From Symsagittifera roscoffensis (lineage: Eukaryota; Xenacoelomorpha; Acoela; Convolutidae), in assembly GCF_963678635.1 (NCBI RefSeq), contig NC_087069.1:5441472-5505471 (forward strand): DNA of 64,000 nucleotides, written 5' to 3'. Every line of letters starts with the position of its first letter. Positions within the stretch are counted from its first letter, which is position 1. A program made the translations under genes and the position numbers. Positions 9,828 through 19,062 of this stretch are shown here, piece by piece. The notes beneath the pieces are model-generated. The model ran no database searches. It had not been told where the DNA came from and was given only the letters and a program-made list of their open reading frames with translations.

Positions 9828-10397
9828 CTAATCGACGACGTAGCCAAAAACTTGAATAAAACTTTGGAATCTGAAATTGACCTTTTCTGGGTTGGCTTTT
9901 GCAGCTGATAAAAAACCTTCATAAGTCCGATCGAAGTTCTCGGGTATAAAATGTGTAACTACATTTTTGAATTTGATGAGCGAAAAAAGTTGGTCACGTG
10001 GATTTCGAACTGATGATAACCAAATAAATTGATCCTTCGGGAAAATCCTTTTGAATTGATCCAGAGACGACAAACTGTGGTGCTCTGAAAAGTATCCGTG
10101 CTTTTTCACATCTTCTTTAATTTTATTGGGGCGCACGTACTTGTATTTGTGATAACGCATCGCAATTTTTGTTATTATAGAATTGATTGTGCTGCCCGCA
10201 ACTTTCACATTTTTTGAGAACATAATTTTTTGCCGTCCGTCTGAACACTTAAATTGGTTGTCCATGGGAAGCGCCGAGAAACGCGAAATATGCTCAAAAT
10301 AGTTCGTCAAGTTCAATAAACTTTGTCTCGTGAACAAAGATAGACAAACTAGAAACACTAAAAACGATATCAGCCACACATAATATTTGAGCTTCAT
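9828..10397 (-). CDS. Galactose 3-O-sulfotransferase-like protein, N-terminal part
   Basis: A 189-residue frame on the minus strand. Residues 1-5 are basic and short, 6-22 form a hydrophobic signal anchor, as in type II Golgi membrane enzymes. FSKNVKVAGSTI (60-71) matches the 5'-phosphosulfate-binding loop of the Gal3ST/galactosylceramide sulfotransferase family. WLSSVRNPRDQLFS (126-139) matches the 3'-phosphate-binding region, which normally reads R-[DN]-P. Family members transfer sulfate from PAPS to galactose on glycolipids or glycoproteins and are usually about 350-450 residues, so roughly half is missing. The frame stops at FGYVVD with no obvious donor site nearby, and repeat A lies 0.5 kb downstream. 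It may be a truncated pseudogene, or further exons may lie outside the visible sequence. The ATG chosen is the first before the signal anchor. Confidence 0.7.
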   Translation of the reverse strand: MKLKYYVWLISFLVFLVCLSLFTRQSLLNLTNYFEHISRFSALPMDNQFKCSDGRQKIMFSKNVKVAGSTINSIITKIAMRYHKYKYVRPNKIKEDVKKHGYFSEHHSLSSLDQFKRIFPKDQFIWLSSVRNPRDQLFSLIKFKNVVTHFIPENFDRTYEGFLSAAKANPEKVNFRFQSFIQVFGYVVD

Positions 10398-11040
10398 TTT
10401 TATTGAGACTGATTATCAAAAAAAAAGTTGAAAACTGTCAAATTTGTTACACAGATTTTCGTTCATGCTGTTTTTATCAAGGCATCAAACATCAGATAGA
10501 TGGATACGTGTCAATGAAAAAACTGTGCAACTCTCCTTGTTGTCGATTTTACAGTAGGTGAAAAACAAAAACAGGAAAAAAACTAGAAAAAAGAATGACT
10601 ATTAAACAGTCTCGGGAAGCCGGACTCTTATTCAAGTTTTGGTTGAAGCCGCATGGATTTTTAAGGGATTATTTATTTCATCTGCAACAGAAAAAAAAGC
10701 TATTTTAAAGACAAAATTTCTTGTTATTTTTTATATAAGATTTCAATTTTTGTGTGTAAAATACCATAATCGACTATCGTCAATATGACTAAATGAAATG
10801 AAAACAATGTTGATCATTCTTTGCAAAGTTTTTTAAAGCTTTATTTTCTAATCATATCACATCCACACGAACACAAATTTTTTGCGTTTTTTCATTATCA
10901 TTCTTGAGAGTTGGATGACTTTTTCTTGAATGAACACTATTAACTTTTTAAAATTTCGCTTCTACTTTTCAATTTGACCAAAAACTGAACAGCAAAGCTT
11001 TTCTTATGTGAGAAGAACAACTGGCTAACTGGCAATAAAT
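10398..11040. other. Upstream region of the sulfotransferase frame, no gene recognised
   Basis: AT-rich, with homopolymer A and T runs. It would hold the promoter and 5' UTR of the minus-strand sulfotransferase frame, but no specific element could be assigned. Confidence 0.4.
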
Positions 11041-11049
11041 TGATAAATA

Positions 11050-11235
11050 GATTGAATTACCTGAGTCGAGATGCTCACTTTTTGTTTCGACAGTCTCGAC
11101 CGAAAAATGGTATGTTCCGACTAGCTTGACGGAAATTCGGTATGTTTCGACAATGCTCGACCCAAGCAAGATATGTTTTGATCGTGCTCGACCAACAAAA
11201 ATGTGTTCGACCGTGCTTAACGGTCTTTGGTAAAT
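11050..11235. repeat. TCGACC-type minisatellite, short array 1
   Basis: Imperfect units of roughly 30-33 bases built around TTTCGACNNTCTCGACC and GGTATGTT. The same words make up part of the large array at 36275-43384, so this is a dispersed small block of that satellite family. It accounts for the short open frames on both strands here. Confidence 0.7.
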
Positions 11236-11504
11236 TTTTGAATTCCCAATATCATGGATATCCAAAATTAAAATTGATAATTTCCGCTTTTTGTGTAACA
11301 TCTTATGTTGTTTTTTCATCAGATAGAATTTATAAGGATATTTTTCATTTGAATGTATTGTTAAATTATTTATGAGCTAGTTTTTCAATCTTTTGGATTA
11401 CTGGCTTGCAATTTGAATCGAAAAGTTCGTTGATACTGAAAAAAAAACATTTCTTTTGACTTTGAACTACCGCGGAACAATCGGTATTTTTTGAAATTGC
11501 TGGA

Positions 11505-11745
11505 AGTTTGTTTCGAACGTACTCGAAGTATGTTTCTCTGCGGCTCAAGATAGGTTTCGAACGTGCTCGAAGTATGCTTCGACTATGCTCGAGGAATGTT
11601 TCGACCGTACTCGAGGTATGTTTTGACCTTGCTCGAGGTATGTTTCGAGATCGTGCTCGACCCGAAACCCTGTATCGACTAATTTTTTGGGTCGAGCACT
11701 GGCATGTGCTTGAATTTGAAAATCGAAAAACAAAGTGAGCACATC
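11505..11745. repeat. TCGACC-type minisatellite, short array 2
   Basis: About seven to eight imperfect units of ~30 bases of the form GTGCTCGAGGTATGTTTCGA. They are related to array 1 and to the TCGACC blocks of the 36-43 kb satellite. Overlapping open frames on both strands are repeat artefacts. Confidence 0.75.
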
Positions 11746-11839
11746 GACCGGGGTAAAAGAGTTGCATCTAAGCTATTGTCCTTCATATCAAACATAATTC
11801 AAACTGAGCTCCGAGCTAAATCTAAAAAATTTTCATAAA

Positions 11840-12065
11840 TTCAGACAAATTTCTTCTTTTTAACAAGCCATTTTTGACGGATTTAATTTGAACCTTCAAA
11901 ATTTATTGTCCTTTTGAGCTTAATTTTGAGCTAAGTTATTTTACCTGAGATTTTTGTCGTACAGTTAAGGGGGTTTAAAGGTTGCCATTTTTGGCCAATT
12001 TGTGACAACTAACGCGCGACATATTTTGCGCTATTAACACGTAAGCGGAGGCTTATTCCGTCTTC
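11840..12065 (+). repeat. Dispersed repeat A, copy 2
   Basis: Plus-orientation copy of repeat A: TTTTTGACGGATTTAA near the left, AGTTAAGGGGG in the middle, then 'ggccaatttgtgacaactaa' and GCGCTATTAACACGTAAGC near the right. Together with the inverted copy at 9093-9330 it flanks about 2.5 kb that includes the sulfotransferase frame and the TCGACC arrays. Confidence 0.75.
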
Positions 12066-13440
12066 GATTTGATTAAGAAAAAATCTGATATTAAAAAAGG
12101 TTTTTGTTGGCTCTTCTCCCTCCTCCTTGGTCCACCTGCATTTTTTATGACTAAGTTTTCTGCTCCAATCATTACAAAAATTGCATGCGGGGTAGTTTGG
12201 CCAAAACAAGCATCTTTGGTCTGTATTCATAATTAGACTTGTAAAACCACTCATTACACCCTTAAAATGATAGTTTTGTGAGGTGGAGATGGGAAAATGA
12301 GCCACTATTTTTTTAATCATTTTTCCCTACAGCTAGTAAGCTGCATCGTTTATCTTTATTTATTCAACCAAAAATCATTCGTTGCTTTGTTGGTTTGCAC
12401 TCTCAATTTTAAATCTTTTTTTGATTCAGACTAAATTGGGCAAGTTTATTCGGTGGCTCGCCATTCAATTTGAAAGCTTATAAACATGACAACCTTTGTC
12501 ATCATATTCCCTAGTACATTTTTTCTTGGCCATTGGATTTCGCAAAACTTTCATCTTGATCGGACATTTTTTGCTGCTCGACAAGTTTGAATTGTCTTAA
12601 GTGCAGAAAAAATCAGGACGAAATAATTAGACTCGTATCAATTTCTTTTTTAATTGCGTCTTAACTGAGATGGATTTCTTGAAATTATTTGCTTCGATTT
12701 CTGTTATAATTGTCTTCATTATTTGCTAAAAAAAGTGTCGAATTGTCGATATTTTTTCCATGTTTCCTTGCAAATTTTTTTTAGCTAAGAAAATGGATCC
12801 GAAATTTCCAAACAGAAAAAACTGATTGCGCACTCCAGGCGCGGATCTAAGAATTTCTCGAGGGGGGGCGGATTTTCAAAAAAATTTTGAAAATTTTGTC
12901 GACTTCTTTTTTTGAGGTCGACCAAATTAGTTTTATGAAGTCTACCAAACCACTATAAAGTCCCTAATTTAACCATGATTTCTGCGCCGCAACAATTTAT
13001 CCCTTTTTCGGCTGCGAACTTGCTGTTGTGTTAAAATATAAATTTTACGAAAGAAAAACTTGAATGCAAAATTTGACATTTTTGTGTTTATAACGTACTC
13101 CAGGATGAGTTTCTCACCCAAAAAATCAAAAAATCACAAAATCTTTTTTTTTGTAAACACTATTATTATCTTTTGTTTCATTTGCCTAAATAAAAACAAA
13201 TTTGTAAAAAAACAGGACTTTTTTTTCTCAACCATCATAATTTCAAACTAAAAATTATCTAACCAAAATTGAAAAAGTTACTTTTTTGGTATATATTTCC
13301 GCGTGAAAATGTACACGTTAAATTTTATGGCTGAAACCATCAAATGCAGTTTATCTGCGTGGTAACTGCCAGTTACACGCTGGGTTTTCTCAAGTCAAAA
13401 AATTCTTGGCTAGTGTTTGGGTTGAAACACGAAATTTTGA
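12066..13440. other. Intergenic, no gene recognised
   Basis: AT-rich with many poly-T and poly-A runs. The minus-strand open frame 12009-12320 overlaps repeat A and shows no known domain. Nothing else could be supported. Confidence 0.45.
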
Positions 13441-13459
13441 AACAATTTTTTTTGTATTT

Positions 13460-13690
13460 TCATTTATGAAAAAAATGCTTATCATACAATTTCATAGTAT
13501 GGAAAAAATGCTTGTCATACAATATCATATTATGGAAAAAAAAACTTATCATACAATTTCATATATGGGAAAAATACTTAGTTTGCTATTTTCATACATA
13601 CACTTTTACTCTATGAGATTGTATGAAAAATTATGATAAGCATTTTTTTCATACATGAAAAATGTATGATAACCATTTTCTGTCAACCCC
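13460..13690. repeat. Palindromic cluster of TATGAAAAA/CATACA repeats
   Basis: Three to four direct units of about 40 bases (ATGGAAAAAATGCTTATCAT with ACAATTTCATA) are followed by an inverted unit. TATGAAAAAAATGCTTATC-ATA at 13465-13486 is perfectly complementary to 13632-13653 (22 bases), so the region can fold into a hairpin with a loop of about 145 bases. It ends near TGTCAACCCCGG. Related sequence with a similar end (GGTCAACACGGG) occurs at 47455-47610, and a shorter one at 46615-46690. Confidence 0.65.
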
Positions 13691-13772
13691 GGTAAGCACA
13701 AGAAGAGAAAATTATGTTCAAGAAGATACGTTTAACTTTTTATACTTTCACGAAAAATGAATGCTAATGGAA

Positions 13773-14696
13773 CCCGCACCGGAGTTCCATGGATAATAAT
13801 CGATTATAATGGAAAAATGTTGTCTAAAATGTTGTCATTATAATCCATTATAATCCATTATAATCCATTATTGTGGCAAATTTAGACCACGTAATCGATT
13901 ATGTGGTCATTAAAATCGATTTTTTTGAAAAATAAAAATCCATTATAATCCATTATAATCGATTATAATCCATTATTTTTGTCACTGAAATCGATTATTT
14001 TTGCCAAAATAATCCATTATAATCCATTTCATTTTTAGAACTTAATTCGACTATTTTTGCAAAATATTGCAAATTTTGCGAGAAAATTGCAAAACTTATG
14101 CCATGTCTTTTACTACATGGCATGTCTCAACGTCATCCCCTCGCCCCCTCAAGCTTCCTCCCTCCCCCTCAGCTGGGGGGGAGAGAAGCTGTGGGGGTTG
14201 GATAAATAAATTTTGGGTAAACTGGGGGAGGGTAAACTGGTGGGGGTAGTAAACGGGGGGCTTAACTGGGGAGGGGGGCGGTAAGCGGTAAACTGTGGGG
14301 AGGGGGGGGGGAGTGGTGGCGGTAAACTGGGGGGGGGGGGGTAAAAAAGACTGGGTTAAAAAAACTTATAATTATTATCCATGGAACTCCGGTGCGGGAA
14401 GCTATGAAAATCTAATTCAAACCCCTAAAAGTTTCATTAGGGTTTTGGTTAAGAAAACAGTGAAATGAAGTGTTAGTTAAACTGCAATGAATTTTAAAAA
14501 GTAGAGACAAAAAAATATAAATTTCATTCTGAAATTAAACATTTTATGAAACATTGTATTCGGATTTTATTGATTAGAAAAATAGTTTCATTATAACCCC
14601 TCTTAATCGATTATAATCGATTATTATCGAAATTTATTAAGACAGACCACGAAAATTCAATATAATCGATTATTATCCATGGAACTCCGGTGCGGG
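13773..14696. mobile_element. Non-autonomous TIR element (924 bp, 36-bp perfect TIRs)
   Basis: The left end starts CCCGCACCGGAGTTCC and runs to TAATCGATTATA. The right end (14661-14696) is its perfect 36-base reverse complement. A third, inward copy of the end lies at 14371-14398. Subterminal DNA is filled with TTATAATCCATTATAATCG words. The interior has no transposase; 14120-14345 is G-rich. Flanks are AA at both sides, compatible with a 2-base target duplication but not decisive. A related element lies at 59298-60255. The structure resembles a MITE, but the superfamily is unknown. Confidence 0.75.
14120..14345 (+). repeat. G-rich GGTAAACTGGGGG tandem tract
   Basis: Many G runs of 4 to 13 bases separated by GTAAACT-like spacers on the plus strand (C-rich on the minus strand), inside the TIR element. 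The spacing satisfies the pattern of repeated G-tracts with short loops, so G-quadruplex formation is plausible. A C/T-rich stretch (about 14135-14172) precedes it. No coding capacity was recognised. Confidence 0.7.
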
Positions 14697-14874
14697 AAGT
14701 TAGTAAGTCCAAGATTGTATTCATAAAGTTTGTTGCCAAATAGTTCAGATCTCTTTAATTGTCCCTCCAATTGCAAAAGTCACATATGGTTACCGTTGAA
14801 TTGGTTCTTTATAGGTGTGGCATTTCGTTACCAAGGTATCAAAGAGGGGTTCTTAAAGAGATCGAACAGGTCGA

Positions 14875-16409
14875 CTAGTCTTCGTCTAACGACACACTGC
14901 GATGCAAATTCGGGTCCTTCTCAACATTCTCCTCAAAGCCCCCATACACATTGCCCTTGGGGTAGAAGTTTGCTACGAGACATGTGACGTCATTGTCCAT
15001 CGCCACTCCTGTTTTTGTAAAAATTCAACATTAAAATTGTTTGATTTTAAAACTAGACTTAAGCAATATTTTATGTGAAACAAAATTTCATTTTAGCTAA
15101 ATCTCAAAAGTAATATTGAATCAAATGAAACATGGCTCCAATTATTAAATGAAATTTGGCTTTAATTAATAATAATTGATTGTGGTTTCTGCGATTGGCA
15201 GTGGATTATATCTTTTTCTTGCTTCGATTAGAGACCACAACCAACACAATGGTAGACCACAACCAACTGAGATACATCTGTTTTCTTTTTTGTAGGGCTC
15301 GGGTTATCGTGGGCGTAATCATCTTAATATAACTAGGGATTCTAATGGGAAAAGCCAATAGTTCATTTTATTTATTTCGTTTTTTTTTATTCTAGATAAC
15401 TTCTGATAGATTTGAGTATAAAATTTTGATTGATTTGCATCAAGAGCCGATAATAAAGACCTTTTTTAGTCATCATTGATGTTATTACGCTACTGACCTA
15501 TGCCTACTTCTTGTGATGATTTCCACACTAGTTGAGTGAAGTGGCCACACCCCTCCTGCCATCCGGGAGAGTGGGGGTCATAGTTGTCCACTTCATTGTA
15601 CCAGAAGGTCACGCCATGACTGGCTAGACCAAAATTCGGATCTTGTTGAATATTCCCCCTACCCCTATAGTAACTGATCCCTCCACATGTTATTAAAGAA
15701 TTGAACGGTTAAACATATACGAATTTGTACCATGCAACAAGTCCATCCCCCTTTTCGAAAAAAAGTGGTTGACAGTTTCCAAAACTGACTCAAAATTTTT
15801 CTCAAATTCCCCCAAGTATCACTAGAATCCCCCCATTGCAGCACACCCCATCCTCAAACAGAAACCCGAAAGTCAAATGATTCCATTATAAGACGACTCA
15901 CCGTCGAAGTTGAATCTGCGTGACATGGCAAATATGTTTTGGCCGAAGTCCCGAACTGCATAATGTTTCATACAATTGTCCTCTACAGTCTTATCAGCAC
16001 ACTCTTGAGCCAATTTGGTCAGTTTGGCTGAAACAGTTTCGATACGTGTACACAGAAAGCAAACGCGTGTCTAAATTGCTTAAATTAGTTGAAAGTATGA
16101 TTTTAAGTTACTAGTTTTAAGTTTTAAGTTAAAAAACGTACCAAAAATCATGTTTTTAAGAGAAAACAATATATATTAGAGTTTGTTTTAAGTTTTTATG
16201 AAAACAGTTTAATCTTCCTCGCCTAAGTGGCGAACCTAAGGCGAAAAACGAAAGCAATACCCTTCAAATTTGGCGGCCATATACTCACAGTCGGGGTCAA
16301 AGGTCAACTCTACTGCATTGTGAAAACGTCTGAACTGGTTGATTTTGTCGGCTACCTTCCATTTCAAACTGAGATGTGATTTACTGCTGCTGTCATTAAC
16401 AGATGACAT
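14875..16409 (-). CDS. CAP-superfamily (GAPR-1-like) protein, four exons
   Basis: Exons on the minus strand: 16409-16289, 16027-15902, 15641-15498 and 15008-14875 (stop TAG). All introns are GT...AG and phase 1, giving 525 nt and 174 residues. An in-frame TGA precedes the ATG. There is no signal peptide, as in intracellular GAPR-1/GLIPR2 proteins, which bind membranes from the cytosol and are of similar length. The CAP core is clear: FRRFHNAVELTFDPDSKLTK (26-45), FGQNI (68-72), TFWYNEVDNYD (94-104), GHFTQLVWKSS (115-125; the CAP1 signature), VANFYPKGNVYG (142-153; the CAP2-like signature) and FEENV (155-159). Of the H/E/E/H cleft tetrad, His62, Glu99 and His116 can be assigned, while the GEN glutamate is Gln70. 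The biochemical role is unknown. A spliced 5' UTR exon upstream is possible. Confidence 0.9.
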
Positions 16410-16477
16410 TTGAGTGAGTTTACTTCAAAAACTACTGAATGTAGAACAATTGCAATTAATTAGAAAAAAACGGTTAT

Positions 16478-17770
16478 TTTTTGTCTCCCGAAATTGTTCA
16501 TCAAAGATTTCAAATAATTATAACTCTTATTGCAACAAAAATTGTTTGATGTTTGAACATAACCGTTTAAGAATGTGAAAACAAGTACTGATTCAAAGTT
16601 AAATGAAGTCGAGTTTACGCTGAGTTTTGTAATGCTTTAAAAATAAAACAAACGCTGCTCTTACTTTGAGTTGAAAGTAATTAATAAGACCAGCAAAAAC
16701 CATGAAACAATCAAAAAGCGTGTTTAAAACAGCTATGAAACGTACAAACGCATAAGAATATGTTTGGTACTAAGTTTACACAATTTTCGATTCTTCATCA
16801 CTCTTTCCCTAGAGTACCCAGTGTTAAAAATGAATGGTGAAAAATAAAATTAACGGTGAGGCTAAATCACACTTTTTTCCTTGATTATTCCGGCTTTCAA
16901 CAAAAATGAAGGAATAATTGCGCTCGGGATGGTTTTTTTCTTCAGATAAACTTCGACTTTTAATTTGCAATTGTTGGCGGAAATTTTTTTATCAGCAGAA
17001 AAATATTGTTGTCTTGAGCATAAAGTTATTAAATTTTTTAACTGTTGATCATGTTTTGTAGAGCAATTAGGGATTGAAGATAGACAATTTGGCCAATTTG
17101 GGATCATTAACGAGAAATAGTATTTCGTGCTATTAACGCGTAAGCAGAGATTAAATCCGTCTTAGAATTCGTTTTTTTAAAGCAAGTTTTCTTCCATAGA
17201 CCCTGAAAGGTGATTGGAGCAATCAGAATTTTGCCTTGATATGAGCAGTCTGGTTCTTGTACAAGAATTACATACCCAGGGTTAAATGACGAAAGCAATC
17301 GCCCGAACTAAAATTTGTCCCCTGAAGTTGAATAGTATTAAAACGGTACCAAAAATGTTCGGAAGAGGCAACAAAAATGCGAGAATCAGTTTTTCTCAAA
17401 GCTTCATTAGAAAATGAAAAATCTAAAAAAAAACCAAATAAACACAAACACTACAATGCTAAAGTTTTTTCACAATTTAAAAGAACAAAAAAGTCAAAAA
17501 GCATAAAAACAAAAAATTGTTTAACAAACAAGACAAACGCTCACCACGGATGTCTGATTGATATGGATGTTGTCTGGCATCCACAGGTTTTTTGGCACCC
17601 CATAACTAAACGGGGGGGGGGTTATTGAGATACTTCTCATAAATTGTTCGAGTATTATGTGTTCAGTAGATTCAGCCGCCCGTGAAACGTATGTCCTACA
17701 TGTTTAAGATAGGATCTAAGGTATCCCGTAATCGGCATATGTATGGTTATAGTGAATAGTTTTCTCATTG
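16478..17770. repeat. 1.3-kb tandem duplication, copy 1
   Basis: Starts near TTGTCTCCCGAAATTGTTCA and repeats head-to-tail at 17771-19062, with an offset of 1293 bases at the left and 1299 at the right. Divergence is moderate: scattered substitutions and small indels. It includes one copy of repeat A (17040-17165) and ends with a conserved stretch around CACGGATGTCTGATTGAT, a G10 run and GATTCAGCCGCCCGTG. It lies just upstream of the minus-strand CAP gene. Confidence 0.88.
17040..17165 (+). repeat. Dispersed repeat A, copy 3
   Basis: Contains 'gacaatttggccaatttggg', GTGCTATTAACGCGTAAGC and GATTAAATCCGTCTTAG, matching the core of copies 1 and 2. It is duplicated at 18345-18470 as part of the 1.3-kb tandem repeat. 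Confidence 0.7.
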
Positions 17771-19062
17771 TTTTTGTCTCCCGAAATTGTTCAGCAAAGT
17801 TTTTAAATAATTATTACTCTTAAATGAAAATTGTTTGATGTTTGAACATAGTCGTTTAAGAATTGGAAAACAAGTATATATTCAGAGTTAATTGAAGTCG
17901 ATTTTACGGTGAGTTTTGAAATGCTTTAAAAATAAAACAAACGCTGCTCGTACTCTGAGTTGAAAGTAATTAATTAGACCAACAAAAACCATGAAACAAT
18001 CAAAAATCGTATTTAAAACAGCTATGAAACGTACAACCGAATAAGATTAAGGTTGGTAGTAATTTTAGACAACTTTTCGATTTGTTCATCAACCCTTCTT
18101 TAGAGCACCCAGTAGCAAAACTGAATGAATGGTGAAAAATAAAATTAATGGTAGGCTAACTCACACTTTATTTATTGATTATTCCAACTTTTGACGAAAA
18201 TGAAGAAATAATTGCGCTCGGGATGGTTTTTTCGTCAGATAGACTTCGACTTTCAAATTGAAATTGTTGGCGGAATGGGAATTTTTTTTATCAGCAGAAA
18301 AATATTGTTGACTTGAGCGCAATGTTATTAAGATATTTTACTGTTGATCATGTTTTTTAGAGCTATTAGGATTTAAGATAGACAATTTGGCCAGTTTGGG
18401 ATCATAAATGAGCAATAGTTTTTCGTGCTGTTAACGCGTAAGCAGAGATTAAATCCGTCTTAGAAATCTAATTTTTTCCAGCAAAATTTATTTCATAGAC
18501 TCTGAAAGGTGAATGGAGCAATCAGGATTTCGCCTTGATATGAGCAGTCTGGTTCTTTTACAAGAACTACATACCCAGGGTTAAAACACGAAAGCAATCG
18601 CCCGAACTAAGTTTTGTCCCCTGAAGTTGAATAGTTTTAAAACGGTACCAAAAGTGTTCGGAAGAGACATTGAAAAAGGCAAAAATTAGTTTTTCTGAAA
18701 GCTTCATTAGAAAATGCAAAACCTAAAAAAACCAATTAAACACAAACACTACAATGCCAAAATTTTTTCACAAATTATAAGAACAAAAAAGTAAAAAAGC
18801 ATAATAACAAAAAATTTATTTAACAAACAAGACAAACGCTCACCACGGATGTCTGATTGATGTGGTTGTTGTCTGGCATCCACAGGTTTTCTGGCACCCC
18901 ATAACTAAACGGGGGGGGGGGGGTTATTGAGATACTTCTCATAAATTGTTCGAGTATTATGTGTCCAGTAGATTCAGCCGCCCGTGGAGCGTATGTCCTA
19001 CATGTTTTAAGATAGGATAAAAGGTATCCCGTCATCTGCATTTGTATGAATATAGTGAATAT
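17771..19062. repeat. 1.3-kb tandem duplication, copy 2
   Basis: Head-to-tail second copy of 16478-17770. The best-conserved part is the right end, 18838-19062, including the G-run (12 G here, 10 in copy 1). On the minus strand both copies can be read as a short frame from ATG (MPDNIHINQTSV in copy 1, one replacement and one silent change in copy 2) ending at a GTGAGC donor-like sequence; this is suggestive only. The minus-strand open frame 18820-19173 lies here and is not recognised. Confidence 0.88.
18345..18470 (+). repeat. Dispersed repeat A, copy 4
   Basis: Copy of repeat A carried by the second unit of the 1.3-kb duplication: 'gacaatttggccagtttggg', GTGCTGTTAACGCGTAAGC and GATTAAATCCGTCTTAG. 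Confidence 0.7.
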
